NCBI RefSeq assembly: GCF_905475345.1
Contig: NC_066596.1
Location: forward strand, 2,227,501 to 2,291,500
Direction: 5' to 3'
From: Vespula vulgaris
Lineage: Eukaryota > Arthropoda > Insecta > Hymenoptera > Vespidae
Length of the DNA stretch: 64,000 nt
Shown here: positions 22,765-35,200 of the stretch, piece after piece
Numbering within the stretch: the first letter of the stretch is position 1
How the letters are laid out: each line of letters opens with the position of its first letter
The notes under the pieces: generated by a model
Told to the model about the DNA's origin: nothing
Databases searched by the model: none
The model's input: only the letters and a program-made list of their open reading frames with translations
Position numbers and translations under genes: made by a program

Positions 22765-24915
22765 GAAAGATCAGAAGTAGGTAGTAGCTTCGTTATTTTC
22801 TTCCTATCCGGACGTTAATTAAATGCGGCGTTTACCTTACGAAACTCATAGAAATGATCTTAGAAATGTCGAAGATATTGTCCTCCCTTTTTTCTCATGA
22901 GTTATTTCTTTTTTTGATACATTATCAAATATTTTACAATTTCCCTACGGGAAATTAAATTGCACATGTCAAAGAAATATTTAGCTATATCATATTCATA
23001 GGATTTTTGGGAAAATTTATGAAATCAACCGTGCTCTCTCTCTCTCTCTCTCTCTCTTTTCTCTTTTGTCGATTGTAATTAATTAGTTGTATCGATAATT
23101 GAACTCAATCCCTTTTCTATTGCAAACCAACACGTTTCTTTGTCTTTTATTTATTTATTTATTTGTTTGTTTACTTTATTTTTTTCCTTTCTTTTGAAAT
23201 ATTTCGTTTTTGTGTTAATAATACCGATTTGATATGTTTCGATCGAATCGACTCTTTGTCAGACGATAATATTACATATTTCCTTTTATAGTTACAACAA
23301 TATTCCATATAACATTTAATTAATTATTTTTCAATCTCGTACGTTTCTATATAAAAAATTCTGATTAAAATTATTTAAAAGCGATGACAGAGAAAAAAGA
23401 AAGAGAAAAAAAACGAACAAAAATAGAAAGGACGAAATTCCACATATCGTTTGATGAATTATAATCTTATCGGTTTCATAATATCCCTGTAATACTTCTC
23501 TTTATATTATATTATAATATTAAGTGCGCGAGTCAAAATAAAAGTTAATAATTTTCTTTTCTTTCATTTGCATCATTAGATAATATTGTACTTTGAAATA
23601 TTCATAACGTTAAAGAGTAGGAGAAATCCATAGTATTTATTATTTTAGCAACGACTTAATATCTAACGAGTTAATCAAAAGACAATGACAACGTCGTTGT
23701 TATAAACAAAGCTTCTAAAAGCTTCAGCAAGCGAGCTGCTTCTTTAATTCGTTTACCAGGTATCAGGAGTAAAAGGGAAAAGCGGAGGGAAACTTTTCCA
23801 TTTCATTACTCCATCCACCTTTTTTGCTTCTTACCGAGACTATTGCCTTTCCCTCTCTTCTCGGTCCCCTCTCCACTATCGTTGTTGCCATCAACTTTAT
23901 TACTTTGTCCTCTTTTGGCGTTGCATCTACGTCTGGGCCACCATTACAGACCGTGGACCGGAGTGGCCCTTAACTCTGGCTTTTAAATTTTTTCTTTTTT
24001 TTTGGTTTCATTCTTTTTTTTCTCATTCTTTTCTTTCTTTTTTTTACGAGATGTTGTCGACTCTCTCACTCTTTTTCTCTCTCTGTCTGTCTGTCTCTCT
24101 TTGGCTTCTTTCTTAGCATCCCCGTTAGAGTTTCTTTACGACGAAAATAATGACGCTTTCCACTAGTTAATTACTTTATACCACTTTTAACGAATGCATC
24201 GTTTATTCGTGCCAATCGATAAAGAAAATCTTTTTTGACAAAAGTATGCAATTTTTGTTAGACCGTCAAGAAAAAAAAAACATTTCAAAGTTGATCGGTT
24301 ATATAGATATTTCCATAGCTTTTTCTTTCTCTCTTTTTTCTTCCTTTCTTTCTTTCTTTTTTCCTTGATATTTAACACCTTTTCGAATAGTTATACAAAA
24401 TCCTACGAATATTATACAAAAGTATCGAATAATGGTAAAACACTATATAAAATTAGTTCGCAATATAAATTCAACTATATCGTGTTAATTTCGAAAGGAA
24501 AATTCCGAGATGTGCTGTGTGTATGAGTACACACATACAACACCTATATATGTAAGCATCGAACGATATCTAATATTCTCAACGAGAAAGATATTCCAAA
24601 GTAATTAGAAAAACGTTTCTCTTTTCTTTCTCTCTTTCTCTCTCTCTCTCTTTCCTTCTCCTTTCTTCTTTCTTTTCTCTCTCATTCTACTTGTCCCCAA
24701 TCTTTCCTCTTTTTTCTTCTACCACTACGAGCAGTAACCATAAGCATAACCGTTAGAATCTGTTACATTCTGCCTGAATAGCATTGGCTTTTCCAGAGGA
24801 TGGAAAGAAATAAAAAAAGAAGAATAAAAAGAGAAAGAGAAAAAGAGAAAGAAAAAGAAAGAAAGAGAAAAAGAGAAGCAGATAGACAAAAGAAGGAACA
24901 CTAGTTTTCGATTCT
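22765..24915. other. Non-coding stretch
   Basis: No gene seen. Short (CT)n at 23036-23060, AT-rich DNA at 23100-23700, then a C- and T-rich segment at 23800-23990 containing a hairpin with 7-bp GGGCCAC/GTGGCCC arms at 23935-23969. Further AT-rich DNA follows, then pyrimidine tracts at 24615-24720 and an A/G-rich run at 24805-24880. An acceptor-like CTTTTCCAG lies at about 24797 but opens only an Arg-Lys-Glu repeat frame. Confidence 0.5.
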
Positions 24916-25018
24916 ATGTTGGAACCATCCACACGCATACCTTTTATAACGCCTGAAAACGTTGCCTCGAGCTTTAATCCCTACCAAAAATCCCATGGAT
25001 ATTCAAAGGATCGAATGG
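24916..25018 (+). CDS. Candidate first or internal coding exon, plus strand
   Basis: An ATG at 24916 opens a frame of 34 codons plus one base to a good donor (ATGG followed by GTGAGT) at 25019. The peptide begins MLEPSTRIPF, contains ITPENVASSFNPYQ and ends YSKDRM. Composition is not repeat-like. The ATG has T at -3, so the start context is poor. The same frame continues open past the donor to 25116, so an unspliced 66-codon ORF is the alternative. No signal peptide or domain seen. Confidence 0.2.
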
Positions 25019-26867
25019 GTGAGTCGATGGTTATCGTTACATCCAATAACGTTCTCCTCGTTCCCGATCACGAGTTACACTGTATGAACTTTTTAACGCC
25101 TCTTCGATATGGGTAATCGTTAATCCTTCGAACATATATAGATGTAGATACTAGCTGTATATATGTGCGTGTATGTGTGTGTGTGTATATATATATATAT
25201 AGGTATCTAGGTTATATCTAGAATACATAGATACCTAGATTTCGTAATACTTTTAGTTCTTTTGTTTTTTCTTCAAATAATAATTTTAATTTTCCAATAT
25301 TGATAGAGTTAATATAAATACTTATAAATCTTTTAAATGATCAATGCTAATTGAATTTTATATGTTTATAATTAATATTTATATTTCTATAAATGTATAT
25401 TTTAGACATATCTTTTTTTGGATTTCATTAATTCAATGAAAATTTTAATTAGAGAAAATTTACTTGCTGAATGCTTTTGAGAAGTTTTAATGTATATATA
25501 TATATATTTAATAGCAATAAAGAAAGAACAAGAAATAGGTATTTATTATTCTGTTACGTTGAAAAATAATTAAAATACTAATAATTCTCCTCGTTAGCTA
25601 GCCATCACGTAATATCTTTAATAAATATGAACATCTCGTTTCTACAGGGAATAACAAGATAACAAGAAAACTTAAAATACGAACATAATAATTATTATAT
25701 ACTTATAATAATTACTGTTTCGTTTTATTTTTTTTTCTTTTATTCATATGAATGTTCTAAACCCAAAAAAAAAGAATTGAAAGCAACGAAGAGAGGAAAA
25801 AAATTCACAGGAAGAGAGAGAGATAGAGAAAAAACGGAAGTTAACGACGCGTCGCGCATATTTTGAATATTTCATTGCAAACTGAGTGCTTCTCGCCGAT
25901 CGGAATCTCTGCGTTTACTCTCCTCGATAATATTTTATACCTTTGAATTTGGTACGTTTCACGCATTCAACGCTCGTCACGATTCGTCAGCTTAATGAGA
26001 AAATCATTCGTAGAATCATTTTATTATTCGACAGGTGTAATATTTTTTTATTTTCATTTAAGAGAAAAAGCTTTCATATTTATTTATATTTATTTATTTA
26101 TTTATTTATATTCGTTATTTATATTATTATCAATTCATATATAATTATAAAGTAAACAAATTAATAAATAAACATGAAAAGGAATACTAACATATAAAAT
26201 ATAAATATATAAATTATTTCAACAATTTTATATAGATATAATTTGTGACAGCTAATGAAGTAAATCAAAATGGATCGCCGATAATTGATCATTATTTTTA
26301 TTTTCATTAACGTAATATGTTTTATTAAAAGAGGAAAAACGAAACAGAAAAGGAATAATAAATAAAAGGAGGTAAAATATATTCAGTATTATTGATATAA
26401 ATGTTATTAAAATTAATATTATTAAAAAATTGTTCTTCAAAAACGCTCCGAAACATTTCCGGAATCTTTTTTGAAAAAGATCGGAAATCGAGGGTTCAGT
26501 GTATATATGGTGATACAAATATGTTTAACACATTTCCTCTTTGATCACTATACTGTGTGAAAACGTCATTTGTATTTATTTAGTCTACCAGTCTCGAGTG
26601 TAGATAGAGTAGAAAGAGAAAAGAGAGAAAGAGTTTCCATCAGTAGAACGAAACCTATACATACTATGCTGGCTCATGCACTGAGAGGAGTGAAGTTTTA
26701 TCCATCAAATTAATTTAAGACTTTGAAATGTTTTATTCACTTCTACATCTAATCTTTATTGTCATAAATATTTCTTTATGTTATCCAAATGTTATTCATT
26801 TATTCTAACAAAGATTAACGAAAGTTTAAACGAAGATATCTAATCTGTATATACGATGTTATATATG

Positions 26868-26910
<43 letters not shown>

Positions 26911-27274
26911 AAATTTTTAATTTATAATTATTATTCATTATATACTTTTTTATTAATATTTATTTGTCGATGTATAAACATTTTATTACAATTTATTCGA
27001 AGATTTACATAATAAGTGAGAAAGTTACTAATAAACTATTTCTCTCTTTCTCTTTTTCTCTTCTCTCTCTTTCTCTCTATATCCACCTATCTATCTCTAT
27101 TTCTGTTTTTCTTTAACATTCACATTTTCTTGCTGTTGTATCGTACATTCGCTAAAGCAGGAAACGGACGAAAGCCAAATTAGTATTTGTTGCACTGTTA
27201 TTCAAATTAGCACTCGACTTCCTCACGACTACGTTCTCTCAGCTTCTGGACTTTCTTACTCTTCTATCCTCTCT

Positions 27275-27275
<1 letters not shown>
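25019..27275. other. AT-rich non-coding stretch
   Basis: No gene seen. Contains (GT)n/(AT)n at about 25166-25200, an imperfect inverted repeat (AGGTATCTA ... TAGATACCT) at 25201-25236, AT-rich DNA, TTTA repeats near 26079-26108, an (AT)n run at about 26876-26907 and pyrimidine sequence at 27042-27100. A modest GC-richer patch lies at 25840-26000. Confidence 0.55.

Positions 27276-27318
<43 letters not shown>
27276..27318. repeat. (CT)n microsatellite
   Basis: About 20 CT units. Confidence 0.95.
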
Positions 27319-27320
<2 letters not shown>

Positions 27321-27765
27321 TCTCTATTTTCATCTCCCTTTTCCTCTTTCAAGTCTCGAGTCACGCTCCGTTTGCTTGAATTTCTGCAACTTGGGATCAT
27401 CGTCCGGATGCGAGAAACTCGTAACCATCGTTGGACATTTACTTCTATAGTAGAGTTCCTGTCTCTTTTTATTCTAAAAGTGTGAAATTCAGGTGTTACG
27501 AAATGTGTTTGCTTCGCGATTATTTTATTCGTTATAATATGTAGTTTTCTTTAAAAACAAATTTGTTTCATTCGTTGGTTCCAAACGTATTCATGTTTTG
27601 TTTCCTACCATTATTTCGTTTCTTATACCTGTCGTGTTTCAAAGAAATTTTTTCTTTAAATAAATAATTAAGAAAACAAAATTGATTAACTCTTAACGTA
27701 ACGGGAAAATACTTTACATTATTACACCCCAATTACATACAATTGAAATTTGTCGATTTTCTTAG

Positions 27766-28010
27766 AACATTTGATAGAAATACGAAGATGCATATCCAAA
27801 TGTCGTCAGGAAATTGGTTACGGTTTTAAGATCTATGGAAATTCCGTTTCTTGGCTTGCTTCCATAAGCGCCAACGGTTGGAGAAGAACAATGTGGAACA
27901 TCTTTTATACAATTATGGTTTTTGTGGGGTGCGATCTGTCCGGAAATATGGACGAGCTCCGAAGGAAAAGCTGCTGCTACTGTTGCGGGGAGAAGAGAGA
28001 CAAAGAGTAA
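27766..28010 (+). CDS. Candidate terminal exon, about 80 residues, plus strand
   Basis: A good acceptor (TTTTCTTAG, ending 27765) is followed by an 81-codon frame including a TAA at 28008-28010. The peptide starts HLIEIRRCISKCR and has a Trp/aromatic-rich middle with a hydrophobic run around TMWNIFYTIMVFVG. It ends with a Cys cluster (CCYCC) and a charged tail. A stop followed by purine-rich sequence would suit a 3' UTR. The minus strand is open over the same interval, which weakens the claim. I recognise no family. Confidence 0.22.
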
Positions 28011-28202
28011 AAGAGAAGGACAGACAGACAGAGAGAGAGAGAGAAAGGGAAAATAAGGGAGTGAGAAGAACGTCGAGAGAGGGTAGATAATAGCCAGGAT
28101 AGAATTGTTCGAGGAACAAAAAAGCAATCCATCCCGGAGTGTTATCGGATGGTCGAGACGCTCGTGAGTCCTTGTGGGTTGGGCCAACCATTCCTCCGCC
28201 AT
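28011..28202. other. Purine-rich then GC-rich segment
   Basis: A GACA/GAGA run at 28019-28050 is followed by GC-rich sequence leading into the C-rich quadruplex-forming block. No gene supported. Confidence 0.4.
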
Positions 28203-28292
28203 CCCCACTCCCAACCCCAATCCCACCTACACCCACACCCAGTGTCTCACCCCATCTTCAACCCGAACCCGAACTCCAACCCCAACCCCAAC
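28203..28292 (-). other. G-quadruplex-forming block (G-rich on minus strand)
   Basis: The plus strand carries at least seven C-runs of three or four within 28203-28240, with spacers of 2 to 7 bases. A second cluster of CCAACCCC-type units lies at 28261-28292. The minus strand therefore matches the canonical G3+N1-7 pattern more than once. Pro-Thr-Asn frames on the plus strand are translations of the repeat. Confidence 0.85.
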
Positions 28293-30122
28293 TCCTGAAT
28301 TACTCCTCATCACACCCTTCTCTGTCATCCGAGAAAATGCCTCTCGACTAGAATCGCTTTATTCCCAATCGCGATTCTTCGATGACGTGTCTTATTCTCT
28401 CACCGCCATCTTCTTCCTATCCGACAAAGGAGACTTTCGAACTTCGTCTTTTAACGAAAAATCTCTTCATCATGGAACATCTATGAGAGGACTAGAATTC
28501 AAATTGGAAAGTAATGCGGACGATAATGTTTCATGGAAATTATCGATGTTGTCCGATTGTTTTGTATTTATTTATGATTGTTACTTATTGATTTCCTTTT
28601 TTTTTCTTTTTTTTATACTTTGTTAATATCATATTTTCTCTTTTTTATCCTTTTTTTTTTATTTTGATCTTATTTTCTTTTTGTATTTTCTGAGTATATG
28701 ACGTAAAGGTATATTATTAATTTAAATTGCCATACAGTGTTAAGATGTACTCTATGAAATGATAGATGGATTCGAAATATTTATTTATAATTAATCTTGA
28801 GCAAAATAACTGAGCAAAGCCTAAATAAATTTCAAAAGAAAAATAATACGATTCTTTCTATACGATGTTATTTGTGATCTTTCGACAATCAATAACAGCA
28901 TATAAGTCAATTTCAATTTCACCATAAAATTCTATCTTGTACGAATTTTCAACAACACAAGGAGCTTAGAGCCAATGTTGGGATTTGTCTGAGCCATTCA
29001 AAGCTTCTCAGTAGAGCATAAACCAAAGAGAAACAAAAGTTAAATGTCGCGTGTAAAATTGTCGAGAATTATAACAGGAGAAAATGACATTACCTAGGTA
29101 CATAGTTACACCAAGCTCAACGTTGTAATCAGTACCGAGAACGAAACACACGACGTATAACGTTATTATTTATCTAAACTGCTCGCACGCTTACGTTTCT
29201 TTCCTAAAAATCATGCTATTACGAGGGAGTCAGATATATATGTACGCATTCTCGTGAATATTTGCGTAGCAACGCGTAGGTACCGTCGTTAACGTTATTA
29301 TCATTAATGCGAATGACGTCATTAAGGGAGACTCGTTACGACTAAAAGAAAGAGAGAGAGAGAGAATGAGAAGAAACAAAAATGCCATCTTGTTTCAAAT
29401 TAGCATCGACTATTTTCTATAAATTTTGTTTCTTCCTTTTTTCTTTTTTATTCTTTTCATTTCTTTTTTTATTTCATATTCCTATATAAAAAGTGCCCAC
29501 CCTTAAATGCAAAATACGATAATTCTCAGCAATCTATGCTTTTAATGTAAATTTCGTAACAAAAACAAAATTATAATAACTTAATCTTTCCATTATTTCA
29601 ACTTTTTATGTGTGTATAAAAGTATAAATATAATAATGTACAAGCACTCATTCATTCTTTTTCTTCTTTATTATTTTTTACCTAAAATTAAAAATACACG
29701 TCAAACTGATTAAGCTGCAGATTTGGAAAAGTACAGCATTTACAGAACTGAAGCATATTCATTAATTGAAAATCTGATTAATAAAAAGATACATTTAATT
29801 ATAAAGAAAAGTGGGTATTGTAGATATAAATATATAAAATACATATGAAAAAGAAACTCTCTGTCTTGATAAAAGAAAAACAAAAACAAAAAAAAAAGAA
29901 AAGAAAAAGAAAAGAGAAAAAAATGAAAGGGTTAGCCCTGAGCAGACGCCATTAATGCTTCTCTTAGTATAGTACATAGACTCACATTTGAAAGAGGCAA
30001 AAGTCCGAAAAGCGGCTCTGGTTGAGAAGTTGAAGTGGTTGAAAAGGGGGGTTCGAATGGTAGGAGAGAGTGGAAACGAGCGATGAAAAGTTAAAGCCCG
30101 TAAAAACAGTCGCGCGGCTCAC
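28293..30122. other. GC-richer then AT-rich non-coding stretch
   Basis: 28293-28560 is GC-richer and crossed by one plus-strand frame without splice support. 28570-28680 is T-rich. 28700-29960 is AT-rich with a small (GA)n at 29349-29365 and an A/G run near 29875-29930. 29980-30122 is GC-richer and adjoins the candidate exon on the minus strand. No gene seen. Confidence 0.5.
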
Positions 30123-30323
30123 CTGACGGCGCCAATTTCTCGAGAATAATTGCGAGGACGTCGCTGGTTTCCTTTTAGCACCCAACGAACAAACGATTCT
30201 CCGTTCTGCCGTTGGACTTTTAGTTATCCTCTCGGTGAAAGGCGTCGACGATGAGCACGACGAGCTCGCGAACCGGATGCGAGGACATAAAATTGAGGGA
30301 AAATGGGAAAACGAGGATACGAA
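30123..30323 (-). CDS. Candidate 201-nt internal exon, minus strand
   Basis: On the minus strand, a long CT-rich tract with a CTAAC branch-point-like motif precedes an AAG acceptor at 30324. The exon runs 67 codons in phase 0 to a strong donor (GTCAG followed by GTGAGC) at 30123/30122. The peptide begins FVSSFSHFPS and is Ser-rich at first. It then reads ERITKSPTAERRIV and KRKPATSSQLFSRNW before ending in RRQ. No domain is visible. The plus strand is also open here (an acidic frame around 30235-30340), so coding strand is uncertain, and an untranslated exon with this donor is possible. Confidence 0.25.
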
Positions 30324-30847
30324 CTTAAGTGTTAGAGAGAAAGAGAAAGAGAGACAGAAGGAAGGAGAGGGAAGGAAAGAGAGAAAGAGAGAGAGGGAGA
30401 GAGAGAAAGAGAAGGTTCGCAATTAAACATTTTCTTCCAGTTCTGCATAACCATGGACTCTTGACCTACCTAGGAAACATAACAGCCGACATTGCTGCAC
30501 TTTCCCTTTCGTGCTTTCAACAATTATTCATCATTTCGAAAAGACCAATGACGAGGGGAACAAAGTTCTTCTCAACTTTCCGTCAATAATTTATTTTTAT
30601 TTGTTGTTGATTGCTTTCAATGTCTTAATATTAATGTATTTTAACATTGATGAATCGATGTAGTATATATTATTCGTAATGCCGATGAATTTTTAATAAA
30701 TATTGGTATTGAAATGAGTATGAATAATTTATAAGCGCTAATTATGTAAAAATAAATTTACATATTGTAACTATATTTAAAAATTTATCGTATACGTGGG
30801 ATGCGTATATTCGTTTATTATAAAATTGTATAAAATTATAAAAATAC

Positions 30848-30849
<2 letters not shown>
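30324..30849. other. Purine tract then AT-rich non-coding DNA
   Basis: (GA)n-rich sequence at 30333-30415, a GC-moderate patch at 30420-30590, then AT-rich DNA. No gene seen. Confidence 0.5.

Positions 30850-30907
<58 letters not shown>
30850..30907. repeat. (AG)n microsatellite
   Basis: About 28 AG units with one AAAG interruption. Confidence 0.95.
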
Positions 30908-31842
30908 AGATTAAACAACAATCAAAAAATTATCAAAATAAAAATTCATTCGTAATTATCTTCCTAATTATCTTGCATAATAAACTAACTTATTACCCGA
31001 TAGAGTTTAACTATAAAACTTAAATATCTCACGATTCTTATACTCTGATTAATATTATTTTCCCAATAAAAAAGAAGAAAAAAGAAAAAGAAAAAAGAAG
31101 TATTATCAAATAATTAACATTTGTATTCGTAGTTTATAATCAGATCGAATGATTATAATGAAAAAAAAGTGTTCGAATTAATTCAAGAACACGTATATAA
31201 AATATAATTGCTCGTTTGAGAAGACTCTTACTTAGCTTTTCTAACATCGCTCATAAAATTCGAAGAAAACGCCAGCTACCGAGGGAGGAAAAGAGGAAAG
31301 GAAGGAGGACAGGGAGGATAGGTTAGCAGTAGTTGAAAGAGAGAGGGTACCTACGTACCTACATACATTGAAAATAGTTTGGAAGTGTCGGAAATAGTTT
31401 GTGCGGTGGTTGGGCACCCCTACGATATTGCATTTCGCGAGGAGATGTGGTAGGGGGAGGCTGAAAAGCCGAAATTAAAGTGCTTCCGTGCATTAAGCAA
31501 AGCCTCCGTGCCTCTGAGCTCTTCTCATCATCCAGGAACATCAGCGATCGGCGATAACCAGCTTCGGAATTCCATCGACCTAGAGATCTAGGAGCTTTTA
31601 TTTCAAAGGGAAAAACTTTCTCGTTATTTAGCAGTGATATATTGATCCCTCTTGTTGGACAGTCGGATAAAGTTGAAGATACGATCTTTATTATAATTCT
31701 TTTTTCGTACTTTTTCTTTCTTTTTCTTTTTTAATTCTATCGTCATTATAACTCGTTCGTTATTTTTTTCCGTCTTTTTTCTTCTTTGCTTTTGCTATAT
31801 ATACGATTCTACTAAAAATAGATTATTATATTTATTACATTG
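30908..31842. other. AT-rich stretch with one GC-rich island
   Basis: AT-rich to 31250. A GC-rich island at 31260-31580 includes a G-rich segment near 31450-31460 and frames on the minus strand lacking splice borders. T-rich afterwards. No gene seen. Confidence 0.5.
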
Positions 31843-32090
31843 TCTAACTCCGACAGATATACTATTATTATCATATGATTATATACTGTCATAAATTACT
31901 ATATTATCTAACTCCGACAGATATACCACATTATATGATTCTGCTGTGATAGATATGGATAGTAAATTGTACGATTATATAAACCGATATAATACTATAT
32001 TATTCAAATTCCGACAGATATTGTATATTAAATCTTATCTGATTATGATTTGATATATAACTGTAATATCTAACTTTGAGAAGATATATA
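31843..32090. repeat. Degenerate array sharing a TCTAACTCCGACAGATAT core
   Basis: Copies of the core start at about 31843, 31907, 32002 and 32069, giving spacings near 64, 95 and 67 bp. The first two cores are identical over 18 bp. The third keeps CCGACAGATAT and the fourth keeps TCTAACT and AGATAT. Intervening sequence shares TGATTATATA-type motifs. This is a decayed minisatellite or satellite fragment with no coding capacity. Confidence 0.7.
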
Positions 32091-32237
32091 CATATTCTTT
32101 GTTATATATTGTACGTTTATATTCTGATATATAGATTATTATGTTAAACTAATATATATTCTATGCCATAGGATTATATTCTATATAACGTGGAAATTAG
32201 TTCCGATTCGTATCTATTTGTTATTCATTATTTATGT

Positions 32238-32268
<31 letters not shown>

Positions 32269-35200
32269 ATGAGTTTTCCATACTCTCGACGTGGATATAC
32301 TCGAGATGCAAGGAGAATCTTTGCTCCTGTAAGAAACTTTCCTACCCTCCTCTACGAATGTTTTCCTCTCGGTGAATAAATATTCGAAGACGTCTCTACC
32401 CATCTCCGTAAGATTCGACTTGACTATATTACCAATGCGAATATTACGTCCTAGGAGTTCTCAGATTCGGCAGACACGAGAGGCAGGCGATTGGAAAGTC
32501 AATGAATTCGTTCCGTAAAAGATGTTCACTCATAATACCGTGTAATTTAACTTACTATGAAATTTATTAACTTAATAATAGAGATAAAATTTTTAATATA
32601 GTTATTCAACGTTTCATCATCCAAGGATCGAGAAATTTGAAAAATTTTATACGATCGAATTTTTCATGTTTCAAAATGTTAAATATATTTTAAACAAGAA
32701 TTTTTTTTTGTTAGATAATTCTTTCACATATAAAACAGTTATCCGTTACCCGTCTACGAGTAGGGTTCATTTATTTTTAATAACGTATTAAACATTATTA
32801 TTGATCATAAAGTTCCAATAATACGATTCATAAGATTCAAATTTTCAAGTGTTACTTCTTGAATACATTTTTCTTTTTTTTACGTATAAAACGTTTACAT
32901 GTTATATATATTTACGTGAATTCTTTATAAAAGGGCAAAAATTTTCTTGTTAGCTTGAATGAAAAAGAAGAAAGAATCACGTTAAACGTACCACGAAATC
33001 GATCCTGAAACGTCGACGGATAAAGCTCGGACTACAGGTTCGGACTCGCTCGTTCGGTTTCCGAAGACTAGATGAAAAATGGCTTGTCTCTTGTGCGAGA
33101 TAACGAGATGCAGGACGATGCATCATACCCGCAATTCGATATGGGTATGGTATAAGTGCACACAACGAGGATGATGCGTTTCCGAGACTGCAATGTTCAC
33201 GACAAATCGCTCGACGATCGTCTTCCATTAATTGCTTTCTCTTTTTCTTTCTCTCTTTCATTTTTATAGTATTAAATGATTGTAAAAAAAAAATTACTAG
33301 TTCATTCTTATAATTTCGATTGTTTCTTATATGTTTATCGTCTATATTTTTTTATTCTGTCTTAATGAAATGTTGTTGAAAGTATTCGAACAGCAAAAAT
33401 TTTGCAAATTTATTGATATAAGTTCAACGGAGAGAATGAAATTGTTCATTATAAAAAATTATTGTGATCGGTGGAAAAAAAGAGTTGTCTACATCGCATA
33501 TAATAAAATATAATAGAATACAGCGGGACAAAAATTAATTTAATTCGTTAATTACTTTTCTTTTATTCATATCTTGTTTAATAGTCTTTTATATTATCAT
33601 CTATATCATTATTTTTTTAATTCCAATAATATCTCTTGCAAAAAAAGGGGGCAGAAAAAAAAGAAAATATAACATAAAAATAATTCCAATTTTTATGACG
33701 CGAAATTGAAATTAAATTTTTGCATACGTTGTACGGACTAAAAAAAGAAATGGAAATTGTTTGTTAAAAAATTATTGATTTGTCTGTTTATAGAATTTTT
33801 TAGTTTCTATACTATATGAAATAAAATGTAATATAATGCAGGTAATGGGAAAAAGATAAAAGGATTTTATATTTGTCTTGCAATACGACTAAAACATAGT
33901 TTTATGCGAACAATTCAACGTCAAATAATTTTCTCGTTCTCTTTTCAAGACATAGCTTTGTAATATCACTCGGTGCTACGATTTCTTACCCGAGTTTAAT
34001 TTTACGTAACTAACGTAAGAAAGTACAGAGATAGAGAAAGAGAGAAAGAGAGAAAGAGAGAGAAAGAATCGTACGTTTTTCCAACGTTTCCTTTGTCGAA
34101 CGAACACTGACAAATCGTGCCTTGTCACGAGTCGTGATACTTGTTCAACGAACGAAGATATTAATGTAACTTTACAGGACTAAAATCTAAGCGACATTAA
34201 TTACCTCTTGTCATATAGCTTTATCTGATAACAATATTAATGATAGAATGAAAGAGACATTTTACGAAGGAAACGAGATATTATAATATAAACGATTTAA
34301 AACAAAATGACTATGATTAATCGATTTTTCATAAACTTTGATATCGAACGAGTACGTAAATATAAATAATAAAAATGTATTTAAAAGATGTGCTCAAATT
34401 TACATAAATTCATTATATAGGATCTTTTGAATAAATGTCGATCGATCCTTTTTACCGAATGTTCTTTTTTTTGTTCTTTCTTTTTTTTTAAGCAAGTCAT
34501 TTAAATTCAAATAAATTTTAAAAATCTTTATTGCAACATATAGTATGATCAGTCACAATTATATGATACACAATATCGGCTAAATAACCATGATAGTTTT
34601 TTTTTTTCACGATACGCACCGATATCATGCCATTTATTGTCGTTGGATTATTTTCATATCAAAGGTCAAAATTTCACATCAACGATTCGTAAACCACTGA
34701 AGAGCTACAAAAAAATAAAATGAATGAAATTCAACCGATCATTGTCGAAATTGAATCAATATGAAAATGAGCCAATGTTTGCCATTCGTCCGATATTCTA
34801 TTTCATATTTTTAATCGAATCGTACTCAACGTTGCAAAAAACATTATTAAAAAATCATTTAAATTTAATTATTTCATTTAAAAAAGAATAATAAGAAAGA
34901 AATAACTTTCATTTAAAAAGAAAAGATTCAAATTTCAGTAAAAAAAGAAATAACTTTCAATAACTTTCTTAACATTATATTGAAAGACTCTACCTCGTGT
35001 AACGACGATACCTGTGTAAGTAAAAAAAGAAAACAGAAAAAAAAAAACCCCCCGCATATTTCCTATAAATCTACATTTTCGTATGATGAATTTCGATTTT
35101 AAATGTAATATAGTATGATACGATAAACAAGAAGCAAGAAGGTTAAACAAATTCTATACACGATGGAAGAGAAAAACAGGGAGGGAGAGAGAGAGAGAAA

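Noticed and set aside
27762..28226. 154-codon minus-strand frame
   Set aside because: Includes Leu-Ser repeat translation and lacks splice borders. The plus-strand candidate has a better acceptor.
32600..32920. Possible diverged tandem duplication
   Set aside because: Matches are short and AT-driven (ACGATNCNAA, TATAAAACNGTT) and not clearly above background by eye.
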